Shown here piece by piece: positions 35,400 to 44,033 of a DNA stretch of 53,047 nucleotides. The DNA is from Maricaulis sp. (GTDB taxonomy: Bacteria > Pseudomonadota > Alphaproteobacteria > Caulobacterales > Maricaulaceae). The notes below the pieces were generated by a model, which was given only the letters and a program-made list of their open reading frames with translations, searched no databases and had not been told where the DNA came from. The position numbers were made by a program, and so were the translations under genes. Positions within the stretch are counted from its first letter, which is position 1. Each line of letters starts with the position of its first letter. Location of the stretch: contig JAQXCQ010000180.1 in the NCBI GenBank assembly GCA_029251785.1, positions 1-53,047 of the forward strand, written 5' to 3'.

Positions 35400-35989
35400 C
35401 CGGCCGGACGGGAAACTGGACCGGTCAACGTCATGGCAAATTTGGCAAATGCCATCATGCCTTCGGGCCACGGCCCCTGCCCGCTGGCCGGCTCATAATG
35501 GCCCACCTCACCAGAGTTTCCGAAATTGACCCCCCAGTCAGAAGCCCAACTTTCAGCTTTCGAAATATCACAGGTGTGATCATTTTGACTCGCCAGCATG
35601 AGTCCAGGAAAACCAAGCGACTCGCGCGGCACCGGGGTGAATCCGTGGTCACCAACTTTTTCTGCCATTTCTGGGCGCTCCCAGTCCGATGCCCCTACCA
35701 GGAAGGCGGCGGCCAACTTTTCCAGGTTCAAAAGCGGCGCGGCATGTACAATCGTCAAAACGCCCACTGAATGGCCAATCAAGACAACCGGTTTTTGCGC
35801 GCGTTCAACCGCCTCAACAACGCGGCTCACCCAGGCATCTTTGCGGGGGCGATCCCAGTCATCCTGAACCACGCGACGAGCCGTCGACATTTTGGCTTCC
35901 CACCGACTCATCCAGTGATCCGGTGATGCATTGCCCAGTCCGGGGACGAGCAGCAATTCTGAGTCTTTGATTTTCATGGCGGTGTTCAT
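35396..35989 (-). CDS. RBBP9/YdeN-type serine hydrolase
   Basis: The 197-residue alpha/beta hydrolase has LLLVPGLGNASPDHWMSRWE at the start, nucleophile motif GHSVG, an acid in LMLASQNDHTC and histidine in VGHYEPASG. This matches the RBBP9/YdeN group of small serine hydrolases, whose natural substrates are mostly unknown. It is coupled to mnmC by an ATGA overlap, so it may be co-expressed with tRNA modification by chance of operon structure rather than function. Confidence 0.85.
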   Translation of the reverse strand: MNTAMKIKDSELLLVPGLGNASPDHWMSRWEAKMSTARRVVQDDWDRPRKDAWVSRVVEAVERAQKPVVLIGHSVGVLTIVHAAPLLNLEKLAAAFLVGASDWERPEMAEKVGDHGFTPVPRESLGFPGLMLASQNDHTCDISKAESWASDWGVNFGNSGEVGHYEPASGQGPWPEGMMAFAKFAMTLTGPVSRPAG

Positions 35990-35990
35990 A

Positions 35991-36082
35991 GAGCATTTTC
36001 AGGAAAAGTTTACCCCGGATGTGTTCCGGGGTGGAGACCGCTTTTCCGGCTCGTAAATGCAGCACCGCAAGTCTTGCATTTA
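35991..36082. repeat. candidate interspersed palindromic intergenic element
   Basis: The block begins GAGCATTTTCAGGAAAAGT, similar to a dispersed intergenic repeat I recall from several alphaproteobacteria. It contains CCCCGGA/TCCGGGG (36013-36019, 36025-36031) and TAAATGCA/TGCATTTA (36054-36061, 36075-36082) inverted repeats. Only one copy is evident in this window, so its repeat status is inference. Confidence 0.4.
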
Positions 36083-36128
36083 CAGGCGGAGGAATTCTCG
36101 CATGAGGCGCATTCGCTTTGCCGCAATT

Positions 36129-36165
36129 AAAAAAGGCGTGGAGCTCTCGCTCCACGCCTTTTTTT
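36129..36165 (-). terminator. strong terminator of motA
   Basis: GGCGTGGAG (36135-36143) and CTCCACGCC (36150-36158) form a perfect stem flanked by A and T runs, giving a U-tract on both strands. It lies about 45 bases downstream of the motA stop. Confidence 0.92.
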
Positions 36166-36210
36166 GATCCCCCTGGTCCCCCCGACCGGCAGATCTCAGC
36201 CCATTTCGGG

Positions 36211-37083
36211 CTATCCCAGTTCAGACGGTATCTCGTCCAGCATGGCTTCCATTTCAGCGAAGCTCGGCTGAGCTTTGCCGGGCACACCGCCGCGCCCCAT
36301 TTCAACCGAGATCTGCGCGGCATTTCCGTGTAGATGCGCCACCAATACTTTTTGGATGATAATGTAGAAATGGTGGTCCTCATCATAGACCGCCTGCAGA
36401 TAGGTCGAAAACGGACCGACAAACCCATAGGCCAAAAACACGCCCAGGAACGTACCGACCAGCGCACCACCAATCATACCACCCAATACAGCGGGCGGAC
36501 TATCAATCGAGCCCATTGTCTTGATGATACCAAGAACCGCCGCCACAATCCCCAGCGCCGGCAAGGCATCCGCCATTCCCTGCAGCGCATGCGCCGGTGC
36601 TGCCGCCTCGTGGTGATGCTTCTCCAGCTGCTTCTCCATATGATCTTCGACCTGGTGTGGGTCTTCCAGATTCATGGTCATCATCCGCAACGTGTCGCAA
36701 ATAAAATCGACCGCGAAATGGTCCTTCATGATCTTGGGGTAGCGCGAGAAAATCTTGCTCTCCGCCGGGTTTTCGATGTGGGCCTCGAGCGCGATCACAC
36801 CCTTGGTCTTCATCATCTTGGTCAGCAGGAACAACAAGGACAGCAAATCCTTATAATCCTGGGCCTTCCATTTCGTGCCCGTGAAGATCCGCGCGAAATC
36901 CCCCGCCGTACGCGCCACAACCGCCGGCGTATTGCCGATCAGGAACGCGCCAAGCGCGGCTCCACCGATCATGGTCATCTCATAGGGCGCTGAATGGAGG
37001 ATCACGTCAAAATGTCCGCCAGCCCACACAAAGCCGCCAAACACCAATACAAACACGCAGATAATACCGATTATCTGGAACAT
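36211..37083 (-). CDS. motA: flagellar motor stator protein MotA
   Basis: The 290-residue protein has two N-terminal membrane helices (1-22, 33-53), a cytoplasmic region (YKDLLSLLFLLTKMMKTKGVIALEAHIENP) and two further helices (ALPALGIVAAVLGIIKTMGSID..PAVLGGMIGGALVGTFLGVFLAYGFVGPF) with the conserved prolines of MotA. With MotB it forms the proton-driven torque-generating complex. A His-rich patch, KHHHEAAAP, lies before helix three. No motB is adjacent; separate motA and motB loci are known in Caulobacter. It has its own terminator. Confidence 0.95.
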   Translation of the reverse strand: MFQIIGIICVFVLVFGGFVWAGGHFDVILHSAPYEMTMIGGAALGAFLIGNTPAVVARTAGDFARIFTGTKWKAQDYKDLLSLLFLLTKMMKTKGVIALEAHIENPAESKIFSRYPKIMKDHFAVDFICDTLRMMTMNLEDPHQVEDHMEKQLEKHHHEAAAPAHALQGMADALPALGIVAAVLGIIKTMGSIDSPPAVLGGMIGGALVGTFLGVFLAYGFVGPFSTYLQAVYDEDHHFYIIIQKVLVAHLHGNAAQISVEMGRGGVPGKAQPSFAEMEAMLDEIPSELG

Positions 37084-37271
37084 TACACACCACCACCTGT
37101 TTTTATCCGGACATGTGATCTGCCCGATTTGAGGTGACTATGACGCGTTAAGCTTAATGTCCCGTTGAACGGCGGTTATAGACTGGTTTACATCTACCAC
37201 CGGTTTGCGTTGCAACATCGCGGAATGTCGGTTGATTTGCGCAAACATGCGACGGCCCCTACATCTGGCCC

Positions 37272-38558
37272 ATGACACCTCCCTACGATCCGTCCAACCC
37301 GACCAGTGCCCGTGAGCGCCAGCAGGCCTTCCGTCTGCTGTTTCTGTGTCTAATGGCGACGGGTATCGGCAACAATATGCTGTTTGCCATCCTGCCGCCC
37401 CTCGCGCGTGGGCTGGACGTGGCCGAATACTGGGTCGGCGCGATCTACACGGTCTCAGCCACGCTCTTCATGATGATGACTCCGATCTGGGGCGCACTGT
37501 CGGATCGCCGCGGGCGCAAGCCCTTCATCGTCTTTGGCCTGTCAGCCTTTGCCATGTCGACCCTGGTCTTCGCCGCCGCCGCCTGGGCCGGCGAGAGCGG
37601 CTGGGTCCCGCCGATGGCCGCGATCTTCGCCATGGCCATGGCCCGCACCTTGTTTGGCGGATTGGGCTCAGCCACCAATCCCGCCTCCCAGGCCTATGTC
37701 GCAGACCGCACGACACCCGAGGAGCGCACTGAAGCACTGGCGGGCATGACCGCCGCATTTGGCATGGGAGCCATTATCGGCCCCGCCCTAGCCGCGACAT
37801 TTGTTGAATGGTTTGGCGTCGCGATCTTTATGGTAATGATCTCAGTGCTTGTGGCCGCAGGCGCGTTCGCCGTTTGGCGTTTCCTCCCTGAACAGTCTGC
37901 GCCAAAGGTCCAGTCGCGCCCACTCAACCCGCTCAAGCAATTCGCCTTCGCCGCCGATCCGCGTCTGTTTCCCTTTGTGATCTACGGTGGCCTCATCTGG
38001 ATCACCCAATCTCTCGGCCTGGCCACTTTGTCCTTCTTCATCATGGACAGTCTGGGCCTCGACGAAACCCAGGGCCTGCAAATGTCGTCGATTGCTCTGG
38101 CAACAGGGGCCGGTGCTCTGATCATTGCCCAGCTGGTTGTCATCCCCGCGCTTAAGGCCAGTCCACGCGTCCTGATGTCGTCGGGGGCCTTACTCACAAC
38201 AATCGGCAGCCTGTTCATGCTCATCGCACCAAACTATGGCGGTATCGTCTTTGGCTATCTGATGACCAGCTTCGCCTTCGGTCTGGCACGGTCAGGCTTT
38301 GTTGGAGGAGCCTCGATATCCGTATCACCAGAGGAACAGGGCCGCGCCGCCGGACTGACCACAGCGACAGCCGGTCTCGGCTTCATCATCGGGCCGATCG
38401 GCGGCTTGCTAATGTATAATCAGTTGGGACATTTCAGCCCGTATTTCGCCGCCGCTGCACTCGCGCTCATCGCCGCGGTGCTGGCCTGGCTGCACCCGGG
38501 CATAGCCCGGGCGACAGCGGTCGTAAAACTCAAGCCGGAACCCCGCGCGCCGCTATAA
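37272..38558 (+). CDS. MFS transporter, TetA-like
   Basis: The 428-residue protein has 12 predicted membrane helices and the MFS signature GALSDRRGRKPFIVFGL between helices two and three, then GGLGSATNPASQAYVADRTTPEERTEALAGMTAAFGMGAIIGP, the motif-C-like antiporter segment of drug/H+ antiporters. It could export drugs or metabolites; the substrate is unknown. It overlaps the convergent 165-residue gene by six bases at the 3' end. The start has no strong ribosome site. Confidence 0.88.
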   Translation: MTPPYDPSNPTSARERQQAFRLLFLCLMATGIGNNMLFAILPPLARGLDVAEYWVGAIYTVSATLFMMMTPIWGALSDRRGRKPFIVFGLSAFAMSTLVFAAAAWAGESGWVPPMAAIFAMAMARTLFGGLGSATNPASQAYVADRTTPEERTEALAGMTAAFGMGAIIGPALAATFVEWFGVAIFMVMISVLVAAGAFAVWRFLPEQSAPKVQSRPLNPLKQFAFAADPRLFPFVIYGGLIWITQSLGLATLSFFIMDSLGLDETQGLQMSSIALATGAGALIIAQLVVIPALKASPRVLMSSGALLTTIGSLFMLIAPNYGGIVFGYLMTSFAFGLARSGFVGGASISVSPEEQGRAAGLTTATAGLGFIIGPIGGLLMYNQLGHFSPYFAAAALALIAAVLAWLHPGIARATAVVKLKPEPRAPL

Positions 38559-39050
38559 TTCGCGTTTGCTCGCGACCGAAAAATTCAGCGCTCGCAGGAC
38601 ATCCCCAGCATCAATCCCCATTTCCAGCTCCCAATTGAACCTGGCATCCGGGATCGGGCCATAGGCCTCAAACAGCGCATCACGGGCCTTCAAATTGTCC
38701 GCGTAAACCTGCTTCACGATCGCGTTCTCCGCATCGAGAAAATTCACCCCGGCCCAGTATTTTAAATCCTCGCCGTAATTGATCTCATCGACATCGTTTT
38801 CAAGCAGAATCAGGCTCAGCATAATATTGTCGCTGCGCGCTTCGATGTATTCATCAAAGGCGACAAACCGGATTGGCGATTTATTCGGGCTGGATATCGT
38901 CAGTAATCGTGGATCATAACCGTCCGAGGCGATCGCCGCCGGCTCCACCTCAATCGAGATCGCGCGTTCGGCCGCCCAATCGTGAAGCGCTTTCAGTCTC
39001 GGGAATTCGCCCAACAAATTTTGAAGCTCACTCTGTCGGTCTTCTGACAT
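38553..39050 (-). CDS. uncharacterised acidic protein, last gene of DUF1194 operon
   Basis: The 165-residue soluble protein is rich in Asp and Glu and has no signal or membrane segment. GAGGA six bases before the ATG supports the start. Segments such as RSDNIMLSLILLENDVDEINYGEDLKYW and FEAYGPIPDARFNWELEM may be useful for homology searches. I do not recognise the family. It is the final gene in a five-gene minus-strand group with two DUF1194 proteins and a transglycosylase, and overlaps the MFS gene tail by six bases. Confidence 0.75.
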   Translation of the reverse strand: MSEDRQSELQNLLGEFPRLKALHDWAAERAISIEVEPAAIASDGYDPRLLTISSPNKSPIRFVAFDEYIEARSDNIMLSLILLENDVDEINYGEDLKYWAGVNFLDAENAIVKQVYADNLKARDALFEAYGPIPDARFNWELEMGIDAGDVLRALNFSVASKREL

Positions 39051-39070
39051 GACGCGTCCTCGTGATTTGC

Positions 39071-39436
39071 CTAGTCGCGGGACTTCCAGCCCATCGCGGC
39101 GATCGGGTCGGCAATCGCCGATTTGGTCAGTGGATTGGAATACAAGATCGTCACAAACACTACAATCGGAATCCAGGTTAGCAGAGCCCAGGCTCCGAAG
39201 GATCCGGAATTGACCAGGATCACCGCGACCATCAGGACCGTGTAGACGTCTACCGTCACGCCCGCTTCATCCAGGCCCAGCCGCGCCCGTGACGTGCAAA
39301 AAAGATAGCCACCAAACAAAACCGGCACAGACGCCGCCGCATAGAGCCAGCTGGGAATAGATGTATAGGCCAGCAGCAAAATCCACCCGACAAAAGTGCC
39401 CAGCAAAATTGCAATATTCAGCCCGTATTTCTTCAC
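39071..39436 (-). CDS. small integral membrane protein of unknown function
   Basis: The 121-residue protein has about four membrane segments (LNIAILLGTFVGWILLLAY, WLYAAASVPVLFGGYLF, DVYTVLMVAVILVNSG, ALLTWIPIVVFVTILY). It starts with GTG; GGAG seven bases upstream lies inside the 3' end of the transglycosylase gene, four bases away, so it is probably translationally coupled. Family not recognised. Confidence 0.72.
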   Translation of the reverse strand: MKKYGLNIAILLGTFVGWILLLAYTSIPSWLYAAASVPVLFGGYLFCTSRARLGLDEAGVTVDVYTVLMVAVILVNSGSFGAWALLTWIPIVVFVTILYSNPLTKSAIADPIAAMGWKSRD

Positions 39437-39440
39437 GTGA

Positions 39441-40664
39441 CTACTCCGTCGCGGTCATCACCGCGTCATAGGCGGCGCTGCCGACATAACCATCCGCATC
39501 CAGACCATTGGCGCGCTGAAAAGCGCGTAATGCTCGTCGCGTATTCGGACCGGCCAGCCCGTCGGGACGACCCGAATTGAAGCCGAGCGCATTCATGCCT
39601 TCTTGCAATTGACGTGTCTGCGAGCGTGTCAGCGGCACATTGCCTTCAGGCCACGGTCCGACAAAAGGGTCACCGCCGGCAATACGGTCCGCCAAATGCG
39701 CCACCCCCAAAGCGTAGGACGTGGAATTGTTGTAGCGCTTGATCACGCGAAAATTCGGGAACGTAACAAAGCCTGGCCCCGCGCGCCCCGCTGGCAATTC
39801 CAACCGCCCGGCCCGCATCAGATCATCCGCGGCCCAGCCATCGTCACCGTGTGGCCGCACGCCGAGCAAGGCCCAGGCGCTGACCAGACGTGATTGCGTC
39901 GGGTCCCAATCGGCGAGGTCAAAATCCTCTGGCAAGGTCACTTCAATCACCACCGGTGCATCCATTTCCCAGCCGGCCCGGCCCAGCAGATTGGCCGCCG
40001 AAGCCAGCGCATCATATTCATTCGTCCAGATATTGCGCAGGCCATCACCGTCCCAGTCGACGGCGCGCTCAAGATAGGTCGTCGGAATAAATTGCGTCTG
40101 CCCCATTGCCCCGGCCCAGGAGCCTGTCAGCTGCTCGCGCGTGGCATATCCACGATCAATCATTTGTGCCGCAGCGATCAACTGGCTCTCGGCCCAGTCG
40201 CGACGACGGCCTTCCCAGGCCAGAGTCGCCAGCGAGCGGATCGTGTCATTATTGCCCGGGATCGCGCCATAGGAGCTCTCCAGCCCCCAGACAGCGATCA
40301 GAATTTCGGCGCGCACACCGTACTGCGCTTCGATCGCATCAATCGTTTCGCGACGTGGCGCATAGGCCGCCTGACCATTCGAGATCCGAAGATCGGATGC
40401 CGCAATATCAAGATAGGACCAGATCGGCCGAACAAACTCTGGCTGGCTGCCGTCCAGCTCGATCACCCGCGGATTGGGCTCCAGATCATCCAGCATATTC
40501 GAGACGGTTTCCGCCTCAGCGCCGGAAGCGGTCAGTCTCTCGCGAAACCCGTCGCGCCAGTCTGAAAAACTTTCACCCTCGGGCTGGGCCCAGGCTGAAA
40601 CGGCCATCGAAACCGCAGCCACACAGGCCGCAAACACAACACCAGTACGAGAAAACACGGTCAT
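39441..40664 (-). CDS. lytic murein transglycosylase (MltB/SltB type, GH103) with peptidoglycan-binding domain
   Basis: The 407-residue protein has a signal peptide (ACVAAVSMAVSAWAQ), a GH103 catalytic domain with AVWGLESSYGAIPGN (catalytic Glu), GSWAGAMGQTQFIPTTYL and RVIKRYNNSTSYALGV, and a C-terminal PG_binding_1 domain (about 345-405; LQEGMNALGFNSGRPDGLAGPNT). It cuts peptidoglycan glycan strands leaving 1,6-anhydro ends, in the periplasm. Its ATG overlaps the upstream DUF1194 gene by four bases, so it is made together with it. Confidence 0.93.
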   Translation of the reverse strand: MTVFSRTGVVFAACVAAVSMAVSAWAQPEGESFSDWRDGFRERLTASGAEAETVSNMLDDLEPNPRVIELDGSQPEFVRPIWSYLDIAASDLRISNGQAAYAPRRETIDAIEAQYGVRAEILIAVWGLESSYGAIPGNNDTIRSLATLAWEGRRRDWAESQLIAAAQMIDRGYATREQLTGSWAGAMGQTQFIPTTYLERAVDWDGDGLRNIWTNEYDALASAANLLGRAGWEMDAPVVIEVTLPEDFDLADWDPTQSRLVSAWALLGVRPHGDDGWAADDLMRAGRLELPAGRAGPGFVTFPNFRVIKRYNNSTSYALGVAHLADRIAGGDPFVGPWPEGNVPLTRSQTRQLQEGMNALGFNSGRPDGLAGPNTRRALRAFQRANGLDADGYVGSAAYDAVMTATE

Positions 40665-41446
40665 CCATTCCCCAGGATCAAAGCCGGGTCGAGCCCGGCG
40701 ATTTCGATTATAAGCTTCTTTCGTAAAGCTTGTACGAAATCATCATGCTCATTGCTGGGCGAAATGAAGGCACCCGGACCGGCAATGACTTCATTTTCAA
40801 AATACGCCGCTACATCGATGCGCACCGAGGGGCGAAACGGGTTCTGTCGCGCCGAAACTATAGGGAGGCCGTTAATCGTAATCCGGCGATCATCAGCGGT
40901 GGCGCGCGCTTCCGACAAACTCGGACCAGAGTTTTGCGGACCGTCACCAGAAATATCGACGACGCGGCGCATGCCTTCATAGCCATTGGTGTCCATCAAT
41001 TCGATTGAGCTTTCAATGGCTGCACCGATGGCTGTGCGCCGCCCGGAAATAAAGGGTGCCACTGCGAGTGTCGCAGCAAATACGCGCGCATCCGCTTCAG
41101 TTTCGATCACCGTCCAGGGCGCGACAACGCGTTGGAAGTCTCCATCGGCCCATTCCAGATACATTATCGCAATCCGGCCATAGCCACCGCCCTGGATCGC
41201 ATCAATAACGTCAGGATCCGCCAGGGCCGCAACATGGCCATCGCGCTGACGACGCGCCTCGGCTTCATCAATTGACGAGGACACATCAACCGCCAGCACC
41301 AACTCCAGATCGACCATCTCCAGCCCCTCAGGAGAATATTCGACCGGGCGACGCAGCTGGATATCATCAAAATCATCGCCCGAAGCAGCCGGCTGCGTGA
41401 GCCCCAGCGCGAGCGCCAGCCCTGTCAAAACCATCAACGGATTCAT
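40661..41446 (-). CDS. DUF1194 (VWA-like) secreted protein, copy A
   Basis: The 261-residue protein has a signal peptide (LTGLALALGLTQPAASG) and a von Willebrand A-like fold with MIDAS motif DVSSSID near residue 54, RRVVDISGDGPQNSG and the closing KLIIEIAGL. This is the DUF1194 family as I recall it; function unknown, presumed periplasmic. It is paralogous to the next upstream gene along almost all its length (shared EARRQRxGxVAAL, TAIGAAI, VDISGDGP). It overlaps both neighbours by ATGA, so the three are translated together. Confidence 0.87.
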   Translation of the reverse strand: MNPLMVLTGLALALGLTQPAASGDDFDDIQLRRPVEYSPEGLEMVDLELVLAVDVSSSIDEAEARRQRDGHVAALADPDVIDAIQGGGYGRIAIMYLEWADGDFQRVVAPWTVIETEADARVFAATLAVAPFISGRRTAIGAAIESSIELMDTNGYEGMRRVVDISGDGPQNSGPSLSEARATADDRRITINGLPIVSARQNPFRPSVRIDVAAYFENEVIAGPGAFISPSNEHDDFVQALRKKLIIEIAGLDPALILGNG

Positions 41447-42222
41447 GGTGCGTGACCTGCTTCCGGACGTCCTAACTCGGATGGTGAAGGGGCCGCACCG
41501 GCAATTTCCAGGACCAGCTTACGCAAAATCGCCTCGCGGAACTCCTCTTCGGACCGCGCTGGAAGCACGAAAGCGCCTGGGCCAAAGATGACATTTTCCT
41601 CAAAATAATCATCCAGATGCACTTCAACTGGGCGAACCCATCGTCCCACCCGCTCGGAAATCACCGGCAACCCATTGATGACCACATGAGCTTCGCGCGC
41701 CAGCTCGTGCGCCTCGGCCAATGGCATGCCCTGATTAAGCGGACCATCACCGGAGATATCAATGATCCGACGCCCAGCGGAATACCCATTCGTCTCGATA
41801 CGCGACACCGAATCGGCGACGGCGGCACCAATGGCGGTGTAATGCCCGCGTTCAAAAGGCGCTGCAGCCACGGTCGCGGCAAACATCAACGCCTCTTCCT
41901 CACTCGAAATAATCGTCCAGTCCGCTGCAGCGCGTTGCAATCCGCTATCCGCCCACTCGACATAGGTCACCGCAATCCGGCCATACGCGCCTGCCTGGAT
42001 AGATTGAATCACATCCTCACTGGCAAGGGCGGCGACATAGCCCTCGCGCTGGCGGCGCGCCTCTTCCTCATCGACGGAGTAAGAAATATCAACTGCGAGC
42101 ACCAATTCGACATCAACCTCGATATCGGTTCGCCCGTCAATTTCTTGCATGGCCATTGCCCCCGGCATGACCATAGACGCGCACAGCACTGCTGCCGCGA
42201 TTTTTCGTCCCAGATGTTTCAT
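41443..42222 (-). CDS. DUF1194 (VWA-like) secreted protein, copy B
   Basis: The 259-residue protein has a signal peptide (IAAAVLCASMVMPGAMA) and the same layout as copy A: MIDAS-type DISYSVDEEEARRQ, YGRIAVTYVEWAD, DISGDGPLNQ, VVINGLPVI, FGPGAF and a final KLVLEIAGA. By eye about half of the aligned residues match copy A, so they arose by tandem duplication some time ago. It is the first gene of the five-gene group. No clear ribosome site precedes the ATG. Confidence 0.87.
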   Translation of the reverse strand: MKHLGRKIAAAVLCASMVMPGAMAMQEIDGRTDIEVDVELVLAVDISYSVDEEEARRQREGYVAALASEDVIQSIQAGAYGRIAVTYVEWADSGLQRAAADWTIISSEEEALMFAATVAAAPFERGHYTAIGAAVADSVSRIETNGYSAGRRIIDISGDGPLNQGMPLAEAHELAREAHVVINGLPVISERVGRWVRPVEVHLDDYFEENVIFGPGAFVLPARSEEEFREAILRKLVLEIAGAAPSPSELGRPEAGHAP

Positions 42223-42293
42223 GGGGTGAAACTAGGTAGAGCAGAGGCTCCCGGCAACTGACTATATTGTAAGGTCGTCATCGGCCATCGATC

Positions 42294-43076
42294 TCAGCCT
42301 GGCTTACGCGCACATATCGCCATCGCAGTCGACATCAGCGCATTTAGCGGCGTGGCCTCATCAGACCATTTATCCTCATAAAACCCGACGATCTGAAATC
42401 CAATATCCGTCTGCCCGCCAATCAAATCTTCCAGAGTGTGGCTGAATTCGAGCGGCCATCGCTTTTTCCGCAGAGCAGCCAACTCAGCGTCGTCAAGACT
42501 GGTGAGATCTGCATAGGGGAGGCTGTACTTGGCCACCAGGGCGGCTTTTCCATCATGCGCGTCCTTGCCGAACAGGTAATACGCCGGGTTCATCACACCG
42601 GTCATCAAGCGGCCGCCGGGCCTTAACACCCGAATGCACTCCAGCCAGACCTGCCTCACATCCGCGACAAAGCAAGTTGAAGCCGGGTTAAAAATCATGT
42701 CGAAGGACGCATCATCAAAGGCCGACAAATCGGCCATATCGCCCCGCTTAAACGTGATCTCCAATTGTTCCCGCTCAGCAACTTTGCGGTCCAATTCAAG
42801 CTGCGCATCGGAATTATCAAAACTGGTCACGCGGGCCCCGGCCGCCGCCATCAGCGGCACTTGCTGCCCTCCGCCGGAGGCCAAGCCAAGCACATCCTTG
42901 TTTTTCAACGCGCCCAGCCAGGAATCCGGGACGCACTTATTTGGTGTCAAAATCAACGATAATTCACCACCCCGGGCTCGCTCGATTGCCGTGCGACTCG
43001 CAGGCTGGCTCCACGGGCTATCGCCTTCTTCCGCCTCGGCATTCCACGCATCGCGATTGTGTTCTACAATATCCAT
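42294..43076 (-). CDS. class I SAM-dependent methyltransferase
   Basis: The 260-residue protein has motif I VLGLASGGGQQVPLMAAAGARVTSFDNS, DDASFDMIFNPASTCFV and VLRPGGRLMTGVMNP, all in the order of class I methyltransferases. The AWNAEAEEGDSPWSQP start is typical of UbiE-like small-molecule enzymes of unknown acceptor. An in-frame ATG lies at 43121, but 43076 has GGAGGA seven bases before it. It is a single gene divergent from rpmJ. Confidence 0.86.
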   Translation of the reverse strand: MDIVEHNRDAWNAEAEEGDSPWSQPASRTAIERARGGELSLILTPNKCVPDSWLGALKNKDVLGLASGGGQQVPLMAAAGARVTSFDNSDAQLELDRKVAEREQLEITFKRGDMADLSAFDDASFDMIFNPASTCFVADVRQVWLECIRVLRPGGRLMTGVMNPAYYLFGKDAHDGKAALVAKYSLPYADLTSLDDAELAALRKKRWPLEFSHTLEDLIGGQTDIGFQIVGFYEDKWSDEATPLNALMSTAMAICARKPG

Positions 43077-43247
43077 GCACAATTCCTCCGGCCTCGCAGC
43101 CTGCTCACACCACCACAACACAGGTCTGCGAACGCTCCAAGCCTATTAGCACTGCACTTCACCGCAATAGATTGATTGACTCTATCGGGAGGCTCTTGTA
43201 CCTCCCCGGCTCACTTGAAACGCGTACCAGAAAATGAAAGCAGTCCG

Positions 43248-43373
43248 ATGAAAGTCCGCAGCTCAATCAAATCGCTGAAGAACCGCCACCGTGATTGCCA
43301 GGTCGTAAAACGCCGTGGCCGCGTCTATGTGATCAACAAGACTGATCCACGCTTTAAAGCGCGCGCTGGCTAA
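43248..43373 (+). CDS. rpmJ: 50S ribosomal protein L36, zinc-free type
   Basis: The 41-residue protein [20 protein letters not shown].. ends [18 protein letters not shown], the standard form of alphaproteobacterial L36. Only one cysteine is left of the four zinc ligands in the classic C+ form, so it is the C- type. The longer frame opening at 43176 is rejected because L36 starts at MKVR. The HAD gene starts six bases after the stop and is probably in the same transcript. Confidence 0.95.
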   Translation: MKVRSSIKSLKNRHRDCQVVKRRGRVYVINKTDPRFKARAG

Positions 43374-43379
43374 ATCGCC

Positions 43380-43994
43380 ATGAAGACGGCCACAAAGGCT
43401 GTCCTCTGGGATTTGGGCAATGTCCTGTTGGACTGGTCGCCCGCCAATCTTTATCGGAAAATATTCGACACTGAAGATGCGGTTCAGGACTTCCTGGGCC
43501 GTATTTGTACGATGGAATGGCACGCCGAGCACGATCGCGGTGTCTCCATGGCCCAGAATCGAATCGCTCTTATTGCGAAATACCCGCAGCACGAAACCGC
43601 GATTCGAATCTGGGAAACGCGTTTTCTGGAAATGGTGACGGGAACCGTGCCCGGCACCGTTGAAGCGATGAATGCTTTGGCTGGCCGCGATATCCCTCAA
43701 TACGCGCTCACTAATCTACCCGCCGAGTGGCTCGGCCCTGTCTGTGACAATTTCCCGGCCATGCGTCATATGCGCGATATCATCGTCAGCGCCCATGAGG
43801 GGTGCATCAAACCCGATCGCCGTATTTACGAAATCACCGCAGATCGCCTGCCGCATCTGCCCGGCGAGGTAATATTCTTTGATGACCGACCGACAAATGT
43901 TGAGGCGGCTCGCGATTTTGGTTTCGATGCCGAAGTGTTCACGGGCGAAGCCGATCTTGTCTCAGCCTTAAAAGATCGCAAGCTTCTGCCCTGA
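43380..43994 (+). CDS. HAD-family phosphatase (HAD-IA, YihX-like)
   Basis: The 204-residue enzyme has motif I VLWDLGNVLLDW (nucleophile D11), motif II YALTNLP, lysine of motif III in GCIKPDRRIYE and motif IV IFFDDRPTNVEAA. The glycine at the second motif I position is as in YihX, a glucose-1-phosphate phosphatase. A small helical cap fits between about 18 and 95. Substrate here is unknown. It follows rpmJ by six bases. Confidence 0.88.
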   Translation: MKTATKAVLWDLGNVLLDWSPANLYRKIFDTEDAVQDFLGRICTMEWHAEHDRGVSMAQNRIALIAKYPQHETAIRIWETRFLEMVTGTVPGTVEAMNALAGRDIPQYALTNLPAEWLGPVCDNFPAMRHMRDIIVSAHEGCIKPDRRIYEITADRLPHLPGEVIFFDDRPTNVEAARDFGFDAEVFTGEADLVSALKDRKLLP

Positions 43995-44033
43995 ATCTCT
44001 GGACGATTGCGCTGAGCGGGCTATCTTGTCCCA

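Noticed and set aside
37149-37158. TTAAGCTTAA near motA, considered as a CtrA site
   Set aside because: CtrA boxes need TTAA-N7-TTAA; spacing here is two bases.
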